NCBI GenBank assembly: GCA_947472885.1
Contig: CANJBX010000001.1
Coordinates: 1 to 64,000, forward strand
Origin: Hyphomicrobiaceae bacterium
GTDB taxonomy: Bacteria > Pseudomonadota > Alphaproteobacteria > Rhizobiales > Xanthobacteraceae
DNA length: 64,000 nucleotides
Direction of reading: 5' to 3'
Shown here: positions 1 through 7,523 of the stretch, in pieces
Numbering within the stretch: position 1 is the stretch's first letter
Layout: every line of letters begins with the position of its first letter
Program-made: the position numbers and the translations under genes
The notes under the pieces: model-generated
The model's input: only the letters and a program-made list of their open reading frames with translations
What the model was told of the DNA's origin: nothing
Database searches by the model: none

Positions 1-138
1 TCGCAGAACGCAAACGCATCAAACATGCAACTATCGCAAACCGCCGCTTGCAGCACCGACTGCAGGCCGCCTAAACTCTAACCCTGATGAGCCAGAGCCT
101 CTCTTCTCGAAACGCCTGATCAGTCTCAAATTGCCTGA

Positions 139-495
139 CGACGGACAGCGCGCTATACGCTGCTCGGACTTGGAATTGCCGGCGCGTTGTGCGCGCTTGC
201 CGGTGCGCTGCTGGCGCAGAACCAGGCCTTCGCCGACGTCGGTATGGGCTTCGGCATTCTGGTCAACGGGATGGCGTCGGTCATTGTCGGCGAACAGATC
301 ATCGGGCGCGCCACGCTGGGGCGGCAGTTGCTGGCGCCGGTCGTCGGAGCCGTCGTTTACTATCAGATTGTCAGCCTGGCGCTTGCAGTCGGCCTGCAGC
401 CCTCGGACCTCAAGCTCGTCACCGGCGTATTCGTGCTGGTCATGCTGGCCGCACCGATGCTGGCGAAGTCCGGCGGACGCCTGAGCATGCAATGA
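139..495 (+). pseudogene. Truncated ABC transporter permease (C-terminal remnant)
   Basis: The reading frame encodes about 118 residues resembling the C-terminal third of the uncharacterised permease family that partners TrpX-type binding proteins (COG4120-like). Recognisable pieces are 'YTLLGLGIAGAL', 'NQAFADVGMGFG', 'ASVIVGEQIIGR' and 'GLQPSDLKLVTG'. Family members are normally about 290 residues, so roughly the first 170 are missing. Similarity begins near base 151; an in-frame TGA at 136-138 closes the frame and nothing upstream resembles the permease. The only start codons inside are TTG/GTG types (for example TTG at 187). No binding-protein or ATPase gene follows. I infer a deletion or rearrangement remnant rather than a working permease. 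Confidence 0.7.
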
Positions 496-616
496 CAGCC
501 CTGCGGAAATAGGGGGCGGCGTGGCTTTCGGGCCGCGCGCTTCCCGCGCTATAAGGGGCTATTCAAGAGTCAGGGCGGAAACGGGCGGCGACGCCATCAA
601 CACTTAAGGTATTCCC

Positions 617-2275
617 ATGCTCGATACAGTCAGCAAGGCCGCGCAGAAAATCTCGGTCCTCAATCCGACCGGCTATCCGCCGAAGGTGACGAAGAAGTCC
701 GCCGCCGCGCGCCTGAGTACGCTGGATGGCAAGACCGTCTATCTGGTCGATTGCCGGTTCGATGACTCCATCGAGCTGCTGAAGCAGATCCAGGCGTGGT
801 TCACCGAGAAGATGCCTTCGGTGAAGACTAAAATGGTCTCGCTGAGCAACTATTACGGCCACGACGATCCCAAGCTGTGGGAAGAGATCAAGGCCAATGG
901 CGATGCCGCGATCCTCGGCGTCGGCCATTGCTCGACCTGTGCGCCCGCCGTCACCACCCACGCCATCATGGTCGATACCAAATACGGCGTGCCGACCGTC
1001 TCGCTGCATACCGAAATCTTCGACCGCGTCGTGCGCTCGACCGCGCGCGTGCAGGGCCTCGCGCATATGCCGGCGATCTTCGTGCCACAGCCGGTGATGG
1101 GAAAATCCGCCGCCGAGTTGCGCGCCTATGTCGATGGCAAGGACCCGGTGACGGGTGTGCCGGTGATGCAGGAAATCATCGAAGGTCTGACCAAGGGCCT
1201 CGCCGGCGATACCACCAAGGAGACCGACCGTTCGACGCCGCGCCTTGTGGCGCCGGACACCGAGGAAAACCTGCACAGACTTTTTCTCGAAAATCACTGG
1301 ACCGACAATCTCCCCATCGTGTTGCCGACCGAGGAGCGCGTCGCGGCTATGCTGGCGGCGACCAGCCATCCGGCGGACAAGGTTGTTGGCCGGATGCAGA
1401 TGACGGCCAATCGCGGCTGGTGGGAATGTACGGTCGAGAAGGTCGCGGTGAATGCCGTGATGGCCGGCTGCAACCCGGAATATTTCCCGGTGGTGCTGGC
1501 GCTGGCGTCGTCGGAACTTTCCGCGCGCTCTTCGACGTCCAGTTCGGCGTCGTCGATGGTCATTGTGAACGGCCCGATCCGCAAGCAGATCAACATGAAC
1601 TGCGGCATCGGCGCGATGGGGCCGTACAACCACGCCAACGCCACCATCGGCCGCGCCTACGGCCTGCTTTCGATGAATACGCAGGGCGGTTCGGTGCCGG
1701 GCGAGACCTACATGGGCTCCATCGGCAACGGCTACAGCTACAACAATCTCACCTTCGCGGAGAACGAGGAGCGTTCGCCGTGGGAGCCGCTGCATGTGCA
1801 GAAGGGCTTCAAGCCGGAAGACTCGACCGTCAGCATCTTCTGGGGCGCGCGCTCGACCACGTTTAACCTCGGCCTGCGCGAGAAGCACTGGCGCGAACAC
1901 GTTACCGACATGCTGCGCGGCACCGACGCGCAGGCGCGGCCGTGCCTGATCCTCGATCCGATCACGGCGCGGCAGTTCATCGACCGTGGCGGCTTTGTGA
2001 AGAAGGCGGACCTGATCCAGTGGATTCACGATACGGCGCAGCGCCCCGCCGGCGAATACTGGGACCTGCAACTCATTCAGAACTACATCTATCCGCGCGC
2101 GACTTATGGCGAGGAGCCGTTCGCCGGTAACCTCGCGCAGCCGGCGGAACAGATGATCAGGATTTTCCCGCTCGCGGATATCAACGTGGTCGTCGTCGGC
2201 GGCGAGTCCAACGGCTACTGGCAGATCATGGGGGCGACCTACCGCAAGACCATTTCGGTGGATGCGTGGCGGTGA
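617..2275 (+). CDS. UGSC-type protein, cysteine form (CxxC)
   Basis: This 552-residue protein begins with the UGSC-type N-terminal domain (about residues 13-180), recognisable by 'VLNPTGYPPKV', 'LVDCRFDDS' and the redox-type motif G-H-C105-S-T-C108. In the UGSC family of (seleno)proteins the first position of this U/C-x-x-C motif is selenocysteine or cysteine; here it is TGC (Cys). The remaining 370 residues form a second conserved region with 'GPIRKQINMNCGIGAMGPYN' and a C-terminal '...TISVDAWR' shared with the gene at 7524-9158. The two proteins align nearly end to end. The start is supported by an AAGG-type ribosome site upstream of ATG 617. The reaction catalysed is unknown to me; a thiol/selenol redox role is an inference from the motif. 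Confidence 0.75.
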   Translation: MLDTVSKAAQKISVLNPTGYPPKVTKKSAAARLSTLDGKTVYLVDCRFDDSIELLKQIQAWFTEKMPSVKTKMVSLSNYYGHDDPKLWEEIKANGDAAILGVGHCSTCAPAVTTHAIMVDTKYGVPTVSLHTEIFDRVVRSTARVQGLAHMPAIFVPQPVMGKSAAELRAYVDGKDPVTGVPVMQEIIEGLTKGLAGDTTKETDRSTPRLVAPDTEENLHRLFLENHWTDNLPIVLPTEERVAAMLAATSHPADKVVGRMQMTANRGWWECTVEKVAVNAVMAGCNPEYFPVVLALASSELSARSSTSSSASSMVIVNGPIRKQINMNCGIGAMGPYNHANATIGRAYGLLSMNTQGGSVPGETYMGSIGNGYSYNNLTFAENEERSPWEPLHVQKGFKPEDSTVSIFWGARSTTFNLGLREKHWREHVTDMLRGTDAQARPCLILDPITARQFIDRGGFVKKADLIQWIHDTAQRPAGEYWDLQLIQNYIYPRATYGEEPFAGNLAQPAEQMIRIFPLADINVVVVGGESNGYWQIMGATYRKTISVDAWR

Positions 2276-2303
2276 CGTCAGTCGCTGAAGTAATTTGTTT
2301 GCG

Positions 2304-2339
2304 ATCAAGGGCGGGCCTCGATTGATGCCCACCCTTGAT
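2304..2339. terminator. Stem-loop between convergent genes
   Basis: An 8-bp arm (ATCAAGGG/CCCTTGAT) continues after one mismatch into GGGC/GCCC, with a 10-nt loop. It lies between the convergent UGSC gene and the Cache-domain gene. There is no clear T-tract on either side, so bidirectional termination is probable but not certain. Confidence 0.5.
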
Positions 2340-2347
2340 GCTTCCGC

Positions 2348-2872
2348 CTATTCCTTCAGATAGCCGACGTAGTAGATGCCGACGACATTGTTCGCGGCAT
2401 CGCGGATCGGGTCGTAGCCTGTGATGTAGGGCTTACCGAGGATCGTAACCTCACCGTAAAAGGCTTCGTTGGCCTTGATCGCAACGATGGCCTTGCCGGC
2501 GGGATCGAGAATGGTGCCGATGGCGCGCGAACCATCGTCCTTCTTCACGTTCGTGGACACGCGGACGTATTCGTCGCCGCTCTTCACGAAGATCGTCGCC
2601 GTGCCGCCGGCTTCCTTCACGACTTCGTCGACCAGTTCGAAATTGTTGTTGATCTTGGTTGCGCCGAAATAAATGGCGGGGACGGGCCGCTCGGAGACGG
2701 CTTCGGTTCCCTCGACCTTGACCGCACCCATCTTCGCGGCCTTGGTTTTCAGAAGCTCCATCGCCGTTTTTACTTTTGCGTCCTGAGCGTAGCCAACGTT
2801 CGAAAACAGGAGAGAAGTACCGGCGACAAATCCCGCCGCCAGCAGGCCAGCAAGTGCTTGCTTGATACGCAT
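2348..2872 (-). CDS. Secreted single-Cache-domain protein
   Basis: The 174-residue product has a signal peptide (about residues 1-29, ending 'NVGYAQ') followed by one Cache-like ligand-binding fold (about 40-172). Visible hallmarks are 'PAIYFGATKINNNFELVDEV', 'GDEYVRVSTNVKKDDGSRAIGT' and the terminal 'GKPYITGYDPIRDAANNVVG-IYYVGY'. This pattern is typical of sCache_3 or Cache_3-Cache_2 domains in chemoreceptors and histidine kinases. Here the domain stands alone with no transmembrane signalling module, so it is probably a periplasmic ligand-binding protein. The ligand cannot be read from the sequence. It is convergent with the Cys-form UGSC gene. Confidence 0.75.
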   Translation of the reverse strand: MRIKQALAGLLAAGFVAGTSLLFSNVGYAQDAKVKTAMELLKTKAAKMGAVKVEGTEAVSERPVPAIYFGATKINNNFELVDEVVKEAGGTATIFVKSGDEYVRVSTNVKKDDGSRAIGTILDPAGKAIVAIKANEAFYGEVTILGKPYITGYDPIRDAANNVVGIYYVGYLKE

Positions 2873-2982
2873 GTGACTTAATCCTCCCTGAGACGGTGCC
2901 GCGCGGTCTCATGAAGCGCGAGGCGATACCGGCAGGCGCGGATGCCGGTGTGGATATTTCGTCCGCATCGTCCCCGCGTACA

Positions 2983-3158
2983 TGGAGCGCCGGGGAGGCG
3001 CCGGGCCCGTGCGGCTGGCTTCGCAAGCCTGCTGCATCAGGGTCCGCGCACCTCGCGACAGGATTTCGCAGTCCTGTTGTCACGGCGCGCGGTGGGGCCG
3101 ATCGCAAGGCTCCGCCAAGGGTGCCTCGCAAGCACCCTGGCGCCTCCCCGGCGCTCCA
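2983..3158. repeat. Structured intergenic element with 20-bp inverted ends
   Basis: The segment is bounded by a perfect 20-bp inverted repeat (TGGAGCGCCGGGGAGGCGCC at 2983-3002; its complement at 3139-3158). Inside are shorter hairpins: GGCTTcgcAAGCC, an 'aggatttcgcagtcct' hairpin, and GGGTGC...GCACCC. Frames crossing it give Pro/Arg/Ala-rich peptides with no domain, so I treat it as non-coding. It fills most of the 378-bp gap (2873-3250) between the Cache and GMC genes. No transposase is present. It resembles dispersed palindromic elements of Bradyrhizobium-like genomes. Confidence 0.55.
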
Positions 3159-3250
3159 TTCCTCGCGCGAGCGAGGGAGGAAAACGGGTGAAGGCGCACC
3201 CGCGCCTCAAAACAACAGGGCCGCGCAGCGTTGGCTAAATGAGGAGGGCA

Positions 3251-4870
3251 CTATGCGCGCGCATCTTCGCGGATCATCGCCGCGCCTTTTTCGGCAATCA
3301 TGATCGTCGGCGCGTTGGTGTTGCCGGTCGTGACGTTTGGCATGATTGAGGCGTCGATGACGCGCAGGCCATCAATGCCGCGCACGCGCAGGCGCGGATC
3401 GGTGACGGAAGCCTCGTCGCCACCCATGCGGCAGGTGCCGACCGGATGAAACACGCTGCCGACGGTGGTGTGGACATAGTTCGCCAGTTCATCGTCCGAT
3501 GTCAGTGCAGGGCCGGGCCGCAATTCACTGACGCTGTATTTCATCCACGCGGGCGAAGAGAAAATCCTGCGCGCGATCCGAATGCCCGACAGCGTCGCTT
3601 CCATGTCGCGTGGCGCGGACAGGTAATTTGGCCGGATCGCGGGATGCGCAGCGGCGTCTTTCGATTTCGCCATGATCGTGCCACGGCTTTCCGGCTGCGC
3701 GACACACACGGCGATCGCCGCGCCGGGTTCACGTTCCAGTTCATCGAATTTATGAATGGCGGGATCGCGGCTCATCGGCGTGAACGACAATTGCAGGTCC
3801 GGCGTCTCCAGCCCTTCGCGCGACTTCACGAAAGCGACTGCCGTGGTGACGCCGAAGGTAAACGCGCCGCGTCCGGTCAGGACATATTTGGCGAATTCAA
3901 AGGCAAGCCTGGGTCCATGGACGAGTTGATTGACCGAGGTTGCGCCCTGCACGCGATGCACGACCAGCGAGGAAAGATGGTCGATCAGGTTGCGCCCGAC
4001 GTTCGGCGCGGCATGAATGACATTGACGCCGATGGAAGCAAGATGCGCAGGGTCGCCGATGCCGGAGACTTGCAATAGGTGAGGGCTGCCGACCGCGCCG
4101 GCGGCGACAATCACCTCGCGCGCGGCTTTCACAACGATGGTCTTGCCGCCGCGCCGCAGTTCGACGCCGGTGCAGCGCCTGCCGTCGAACAGTAGCCGGT
4201 TCGCCAGCACATTGGTTTCGACGCGCAGGTTGTTGCGTCCCAGCGCGGGTTTCAGAAATGCCTTGGCGGTGGATTCGCGAAACCTGCCGCGCCGTGTGTT
4301 CTGCGAATAGCCGACGCCTGCGTGGCGCTTGCCGTTGTAGTCGCCGGTCAAGGGAATGCCGGCCTGCTGCGCGGCGGCGACGAAATGATCGGTGAGCGGC
4401 AGCACGGTGCGGTAATGCTCGACGGCCATCTCGCCCTGTTTGCCGCGATATTCGTCCGTGCTGCCGGCGAAGTTTTCCGATCGTTTGAAGTAGGGCAGCA
4501 CGTCGGCATAGCTCCAGCCGGCGCAGCCCATCTGCGCCCAGCGGTCGAAGTCGCGCGGGTTGCCGCGCACATAGAGCATGCCGTTGATGGCGGACGTGCC
4601 GCCCAGCACCTTGCCGCGCGGCCAGTGGATTGCGCGGTTGTCCACGCCGGGGTCTTCCTCGGCAAAGAAATTCCAGTTGAGCCTGGGATGCCGGTGCAGC
4701 TTCATCATGCCGGCTGGAATGGCGATCAGCGGATGGGTGTCGCGCGGCCCGGCCTCGCACAGCAATACGCGCGCGCCGTCTGCGCTCAGGCGGTTCGCCA
4801 GCACGCAGCCGGCGGAGCCTGCACCGACGATGATGTAGTCGGCCTCAATCGTGTGTGGCGTTTCCGGCAT
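3251..4870 (-). CDS. GMC-family FAD-dependent oxidoreductase
   Basis: A 539-residue glucose-methanol-choline oxidoreductase. The N-terminal Rossmann motif 'DYIIVGAGSAGCVLANRLS' binds FAD. 'WPRGKVLGGTSAINGMLYVRG' is the GMC signature 1. Near the C-terminus 'FHPVGTCRMGGDEASVTDPR' carries the usual catalytic His, and 'TGNTNAPTIMIAEKGA' the second conserved catalytic position. The length matches choline/alcohol dehydrogenases. GMC enzymes oxidise alcohols to aldehydes; neighbouring genes do not define the substrate, so BetA identity should not be assumed. No leader peptide is apparent, suggesting a cytoplasmic enzyme. Confidence 0.88.
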   Translation of the reverse strand: MPETPHTIEADYIIVGAGSAGCVLANRLSADGARVLLCEAGPRDTHPLIAIPAGMMKLHRHPRLNWNFFAEEDPGVDNRAIHWPRGKVLGGTSAINGMLYVRGNPRDFDRWAQMGCAGWSYADVLPYFKRSENFAGSTDEYRGKQGEMAVEHYRTVLPLTDHFVAAAQQAGIPLTGDYNGKRHAGVGYSQNTRRGRFRESTAKAFLKPALGRNNLRVETNVLANRLLFDGRRCTGVELRRGGKTIVVKAAREVIVAAGAVGSPHLLQVSGIGDPAHLASIGVNVIHAAPNVGRNLIDHLSSLVVHRVQGATSVNQLVHGPRLAFEFAKYVLTGRGAFTFGVTTAVAFVKSREGLETPDLQLSFTPMSRDPAIHKFDELEREPGAAIAVCVAQPESRGTIMAKSKDAAAHPAIRPNYLSAPRDMEATLSGIRIARRIFSSPAWMKYSVSELRPGPALTSDDELANYVHTTVGSVFHPVGTCRMGGDEASVTDPRLRVRGIDGLRVIDASIMPNVTTGNTNAPTIMIAEKGAAMIREDARA

Positions 4871-4920
4871 GTATCCGCATTTCTTGTTGCGCGGACATTA
4901 TAGGTGACGCCTTCTCTGTT

Positions 4921-5025
4921 CGTCATCACCGGACCGGCGCGTAGCGCCGTGTTCCGGTGATCCCGAGCAGGCGGGCACGCTGCGTCCCTAAGCGAGATGG
5001 CCGGGACAAGCCCGGCCATGACGGA
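4921..5025. repeat. Palindromic intergenic repeat, family B copy 1
   Basis: Two adjacent hairpins: TCACCGGA...TCCGGTGA, then the palindrome GATGGCCGGGACAAGCCCGGCCATGAC at 4996-5022. The second core recurs exactly at 32956-32982. When translated it yields the familiar spurious 'MAGLVPAI' peptide. It sits between two minus-strand oxidoreductase genes. Confidence 0.75.
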
Positions 5026-5047
5026 AAGGGCGGGGTGCGGGTAGGTG

Positions 5048-6448
5048 CTACCGCGTCATTGTCTTGCTGAGTTCCGTTTGCGGCAGATACGCGCCCGCGC
5101 CACGCAACGTCGTCACCAACTCGGCAGTGTCGAGATCGCAGGCCGGCTGTCCGGTGCGGATCGACTGCACGGCGGCAGTCGCCGCCGCCTGACCCATCAT
5201 GTAGGCCGCAGACTGCGCGCGGATCGAACCATGCACCTTGCTGTCGCTCGAATGGCAGCGTCCCGCGACCCACAGGTTCTCCCAGCCCTTCGGCACCAGA
5301 ATGCCATAGGGGATGCCGAGGCAATCGCCTTCGCCGAGGCCGTGGAAGCCCTCAAAATCCTTCATGAAGCGCTGGTATTCCTCCTCCGACGTGTCCTTCG
5401 GATGATTGTCCATCGGCCGGTTGTAGACGGCGACCTGATCCGGGAATTGCCGCGCCGCCTTGAAGTCCTCGATGGTGAGTTCGAACTCGCCGACAATGCG
5501 GCGGGTGTCGCGCACGCCCATCACAGGGGCGGTGGTGAGAAGGTCGATCTCCTCGCAGCCTGGCAGGTATTTACGGAAGAACTCCATATATTCGACCGCG
5601 AGCTTGCGGCCCTCGATCATGCCGTCGGAGAGCGAGCGGCTGTCGAGGCCGTCGAGACCGAACACATGGCCGGCGTTGAGCTGCGCGGCGTGCTTGCCGA
5701 TCTTGTTCATGCCCGGCATGAAACGGTCCGGCACCGAGAAGAAACCGTCGTCGACGGCCTTCTGCAACTGCTTCTTGGAAAACGCCTTCACCTTGTCGAT
5801 GCCGCGCCAGTCTTCGCCATAGGCGGCGTCGTTCCAGTTGACGCCGGTGAACATCGAACACAGCGTGCTTGGCGCCACCGCATCGTTGTCGCGCAGGATC
5901 AGGTGGCAGTCCGCGCCCGCGAGCGCCGAGAGCTGCGCATCGCCGGTGGCGTCGATATAGGATTTGGCACGGATAAATTTGTAACCTTCGATATTGCTGA
6001 TGACCGCGCCTGCGATCTTGCCGTCCCTGGCTTCGGCGTCGATCAGGCGCGTGAAGAAGCGCACGTCAACGCCGGCGTACTGTACCATTTCGTCGAGGAT
6101 GCGCTTGAGCATTTCCGGCTTGAACGGTACCCAGCGGTTGAGCTGGCTGTAGAGAAACTCCGGTACGACATGCGGCCCCAATGCGCCGCGCTGGAACATC
6201 GACTCCACGAGTTCCTTCATGAAGCCACCGACCAGCATGCGCTTGCCGTCGGACACCGGGCCGAACGTCGAGACAAGGCCCGCCGTGCCCATGCCGCCGA
6301 GGCAGCCGGTCGCCTCGACCAGCAGCACCTTCGCGCCAAGCCGCGCCGCGCTCACCGCTGCCGCGGTTCCGGCGGGGCCGCCGCCTGCGACAAGGACGTC
6401 GAAACTTTCATCGACGGGAATGTCACGGGTGAGTTGATACGTTGCCAT
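5048..6448 (-). CDS. FAD-dependent oxidoreductase (FAD_oxidored type)
   Basis: A 466-residue flavoprotein with an N-terminal dinucleotide-binding motif 'FDVLVAGGGPAGTAAAVSAARLG' followed by 'LLVEATGCLGGMGTAGLVSTFG', the signature of the FAD_oxidored family (PF12831-like). 'IDATGDAQLSALAGADC' is the second conserved FAD-contact region and 'ENLWVAGRCHSSDSKVHGSIR' the third. Substrates in this family are mostly unknown. The gene follows the Bug/TctC-type binding-protein gene by 9 nt on the same strand, so the two are almost certainly co-transcribed, downstream of the selenoprotein candidate. A role in oxidising or reducing an imported organic acid is an inference from that context. Confidence 0.8.
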   Translation of the reverse strand: MATYQLTRDIPVDESFDVLVAGGGPAGTAAAVSAARLGAKVLLVEATGCLGGMGTAGLVSTFGPVSDGKRMLVGGFMKELVESMFQRGALGPHVVPEFLYSQLNRWVPFKPEMLKRILDEMVQYAGVDVRFFTRLIDAEARDGKIAGAVISNIEGYKFIRAKSYIDATGDAQLSALAGADCHLILRDNDAVAPSTLCSMFTGVNWNDAAYGEDWRGIDKVKAFSKKQLQKAVDDGFFSVPDRFMPGMNKIGKHAAQLNAGHVFGLDGLDSRSLSDGMIEGRKLAVEYMEFFRKYLPGCEEIDLLTTAPVMGVRDTRRIVGEFELTIEDFKAARQFPDQVAVYNRPMDNHPKDTSEEEYQRFMKDFEGFHGLGEGDCLGIPYGILVPKGWENLWVAGRCHSSDSKVHGSIRAQSAAYMMGQAAATAAVQSIRTGQPACDLDTAELVTTLRGAGAYLPQTELSKTMTR

Positions 6449-6457
6449 TGCGAAAAC

Positions 6458-7450
6458 CTATTGCGGTTGGATGCCTGCATCCGCGGTGATCTTGCGATAG
6501 CGGTCGATGCCGTTCTTGAGAATGGTCGCAAATTCCGCAGGTGTATTGGTGGCGACTTCGAAGCCGCTGCTCTCAAGCGACTTCGTCACCGACGGATTCT
6601 TGATCGCGATGGTGAGCGCGGTGCTGATCTTCTGCGCCAGCGCGGGCTGTATCTTGCCCGGCGCGAGAAACCCAAGCCAGCTCGACGGCATGGCGTAGCC
6701 CTTGATGGTTTCGCCGATGGTCGGAACATCGGGCCGGGCGTGAGAGCGCTTCGCTTCGGCAAGGCCCAGCACTTTCACCTTGCCGGAGTCGATGTAAGGG
6801 ATCGCGGTCGAAAGCGTGGCGAACAGCAGCGGAATTTGTCCGGCCAGCAGATCCGTCATCGCGGGATTGCCGCCGCGATAGGGCACATGCACGATGTCGA
6901 TCCCGGCCGCGATCTTGAGCAATTCGCCGGCAAGATGGTGCGTGGTATTGGGGCCGGAGCTGCCGAACGACAGCTTGCCCGGATTGGCTTTCGCATAAGC
7001 CACCAGTTCCGCAATATTGTTTGCCGGGAAACTCTGGCTCACGACAAGGCAGATTGGAAGTTCGACAGCAAGCGTAAGCGGTGCGAGATCCACAATCGGA
7101 TCGTAAGGCATGTTCTTGTTGAGCACCGCGCCGATGGTCAGCGCCGCGGCTGAGCCCAGCAGCAGCGTGGTGCCATCCGGCTCCGCGGTAGCGACCATTG
7201 CTGCGGCGAGTGTGCCGCCGCCGCCGGGCCGGTTGTCGATGATGACGGTCTGCTTGAGATTGGCCGAAAGCACGTCGCCGACCGTGCGGCCGACGATATC
7301 CGCCGCGCCGCCCGCCGCCAGCGGCGTCACGATCTTGATCGTCCGCGCCGGCCATTCCTGGGCGTCAGCCCGCGGCGCCGCCAAAGCGGCGGCAAGCGCC
7401 ATCCACACGCAAGATTTCCAGACAGTTTTGAACAAATGGGCCAGCGTCAC
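6458..7450 (-). CDS. Bug/TctC-family tripartite tricarboxylate transporter binding protein
   Basis: This 330-residue protein has an N-terminal signal sequence ending near 'APRADAQ', then the family pattern 'WPARTIKIVTPLAAGGAADIVGR', 'VIIDNRPGGGGTLAAAMVA', 'DIVHVPYRGGNPAMTDLLAGQ' and 'FLAPGKIQPALAQK'. Bug proteins are periplasmic binders of carboxylates or amides; many, as here, have no TctA/TctB membrane genes beside them. The GTG start at 7450 abuts a GGGAGG-like site and is not secure; starts slightly downstream would also give a signal peptide. It lies 73 bp after the selenoprotein candidate and 9 bp before the FAD oxidoreductase, suggesting one operon. Confidence 0.88.
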   Translation of the reverse strand: MTLAHLFKTVWKSCVWMALAAALAAPRADAQEWPARTIKIVTPLAAGGAADIVGRTVGDVLSANLKQTVIIDNRPGGGGTLAAAMVATAEPDGTTLLLGSAAALTIGAVLNKNMPYDPIVDLAPLTLAVELPICLVVSQSFPANNIAELVAYAKANPGKLSFGSSGPNTTHHLAGELLKIAAGIDIVHVPYRGGNPAMTDLLAGQIPLLFATLSTAIPYIDSGKVKVLGLAEAKRSHARPDVPTIGETIKGYAMPSSWLGFLAPGKIQPALAQKISTALTIAIKNPSVTKSLESSGFEVATNTPAEFATILKNGIDRYRKITADAGIQPQ

Positions 7451-7523
7451 CTCCCTCAGGTGTGGCCGCTAGCGTCAATGGATCGCCTGTGTTGTCAAGG
7501 CTGAGGGCGGCAGGACAGCCGTG

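Noticed and set aside
136-138. In-frame TGA before the ABC permease remnant as another Sec codon
   Set aside because: The sequence upstream of it does not resemble the permease and no hairpin follows at the right distance, so it is a plain truncation.
563-2332. Long minus-strand frame opposite the first UGSC gene
   Set aside because: It is Arg/His-rich shadow sequence without domains; the plus strand has the conserved protein.
2896-3303. Plus-strand 135-residue frame
   Set aside because: It runs across the palindromic element and is low-complexity Pro/Arg/Ala; the real coding strand nearby is minus.
5045-7153. Long plus-strand frame (702 residues) opposite the FAD oxidoreductase and Bug genes
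   Set aside because: It is the antisense shadow of two well-supported genes in high-GC DNA.
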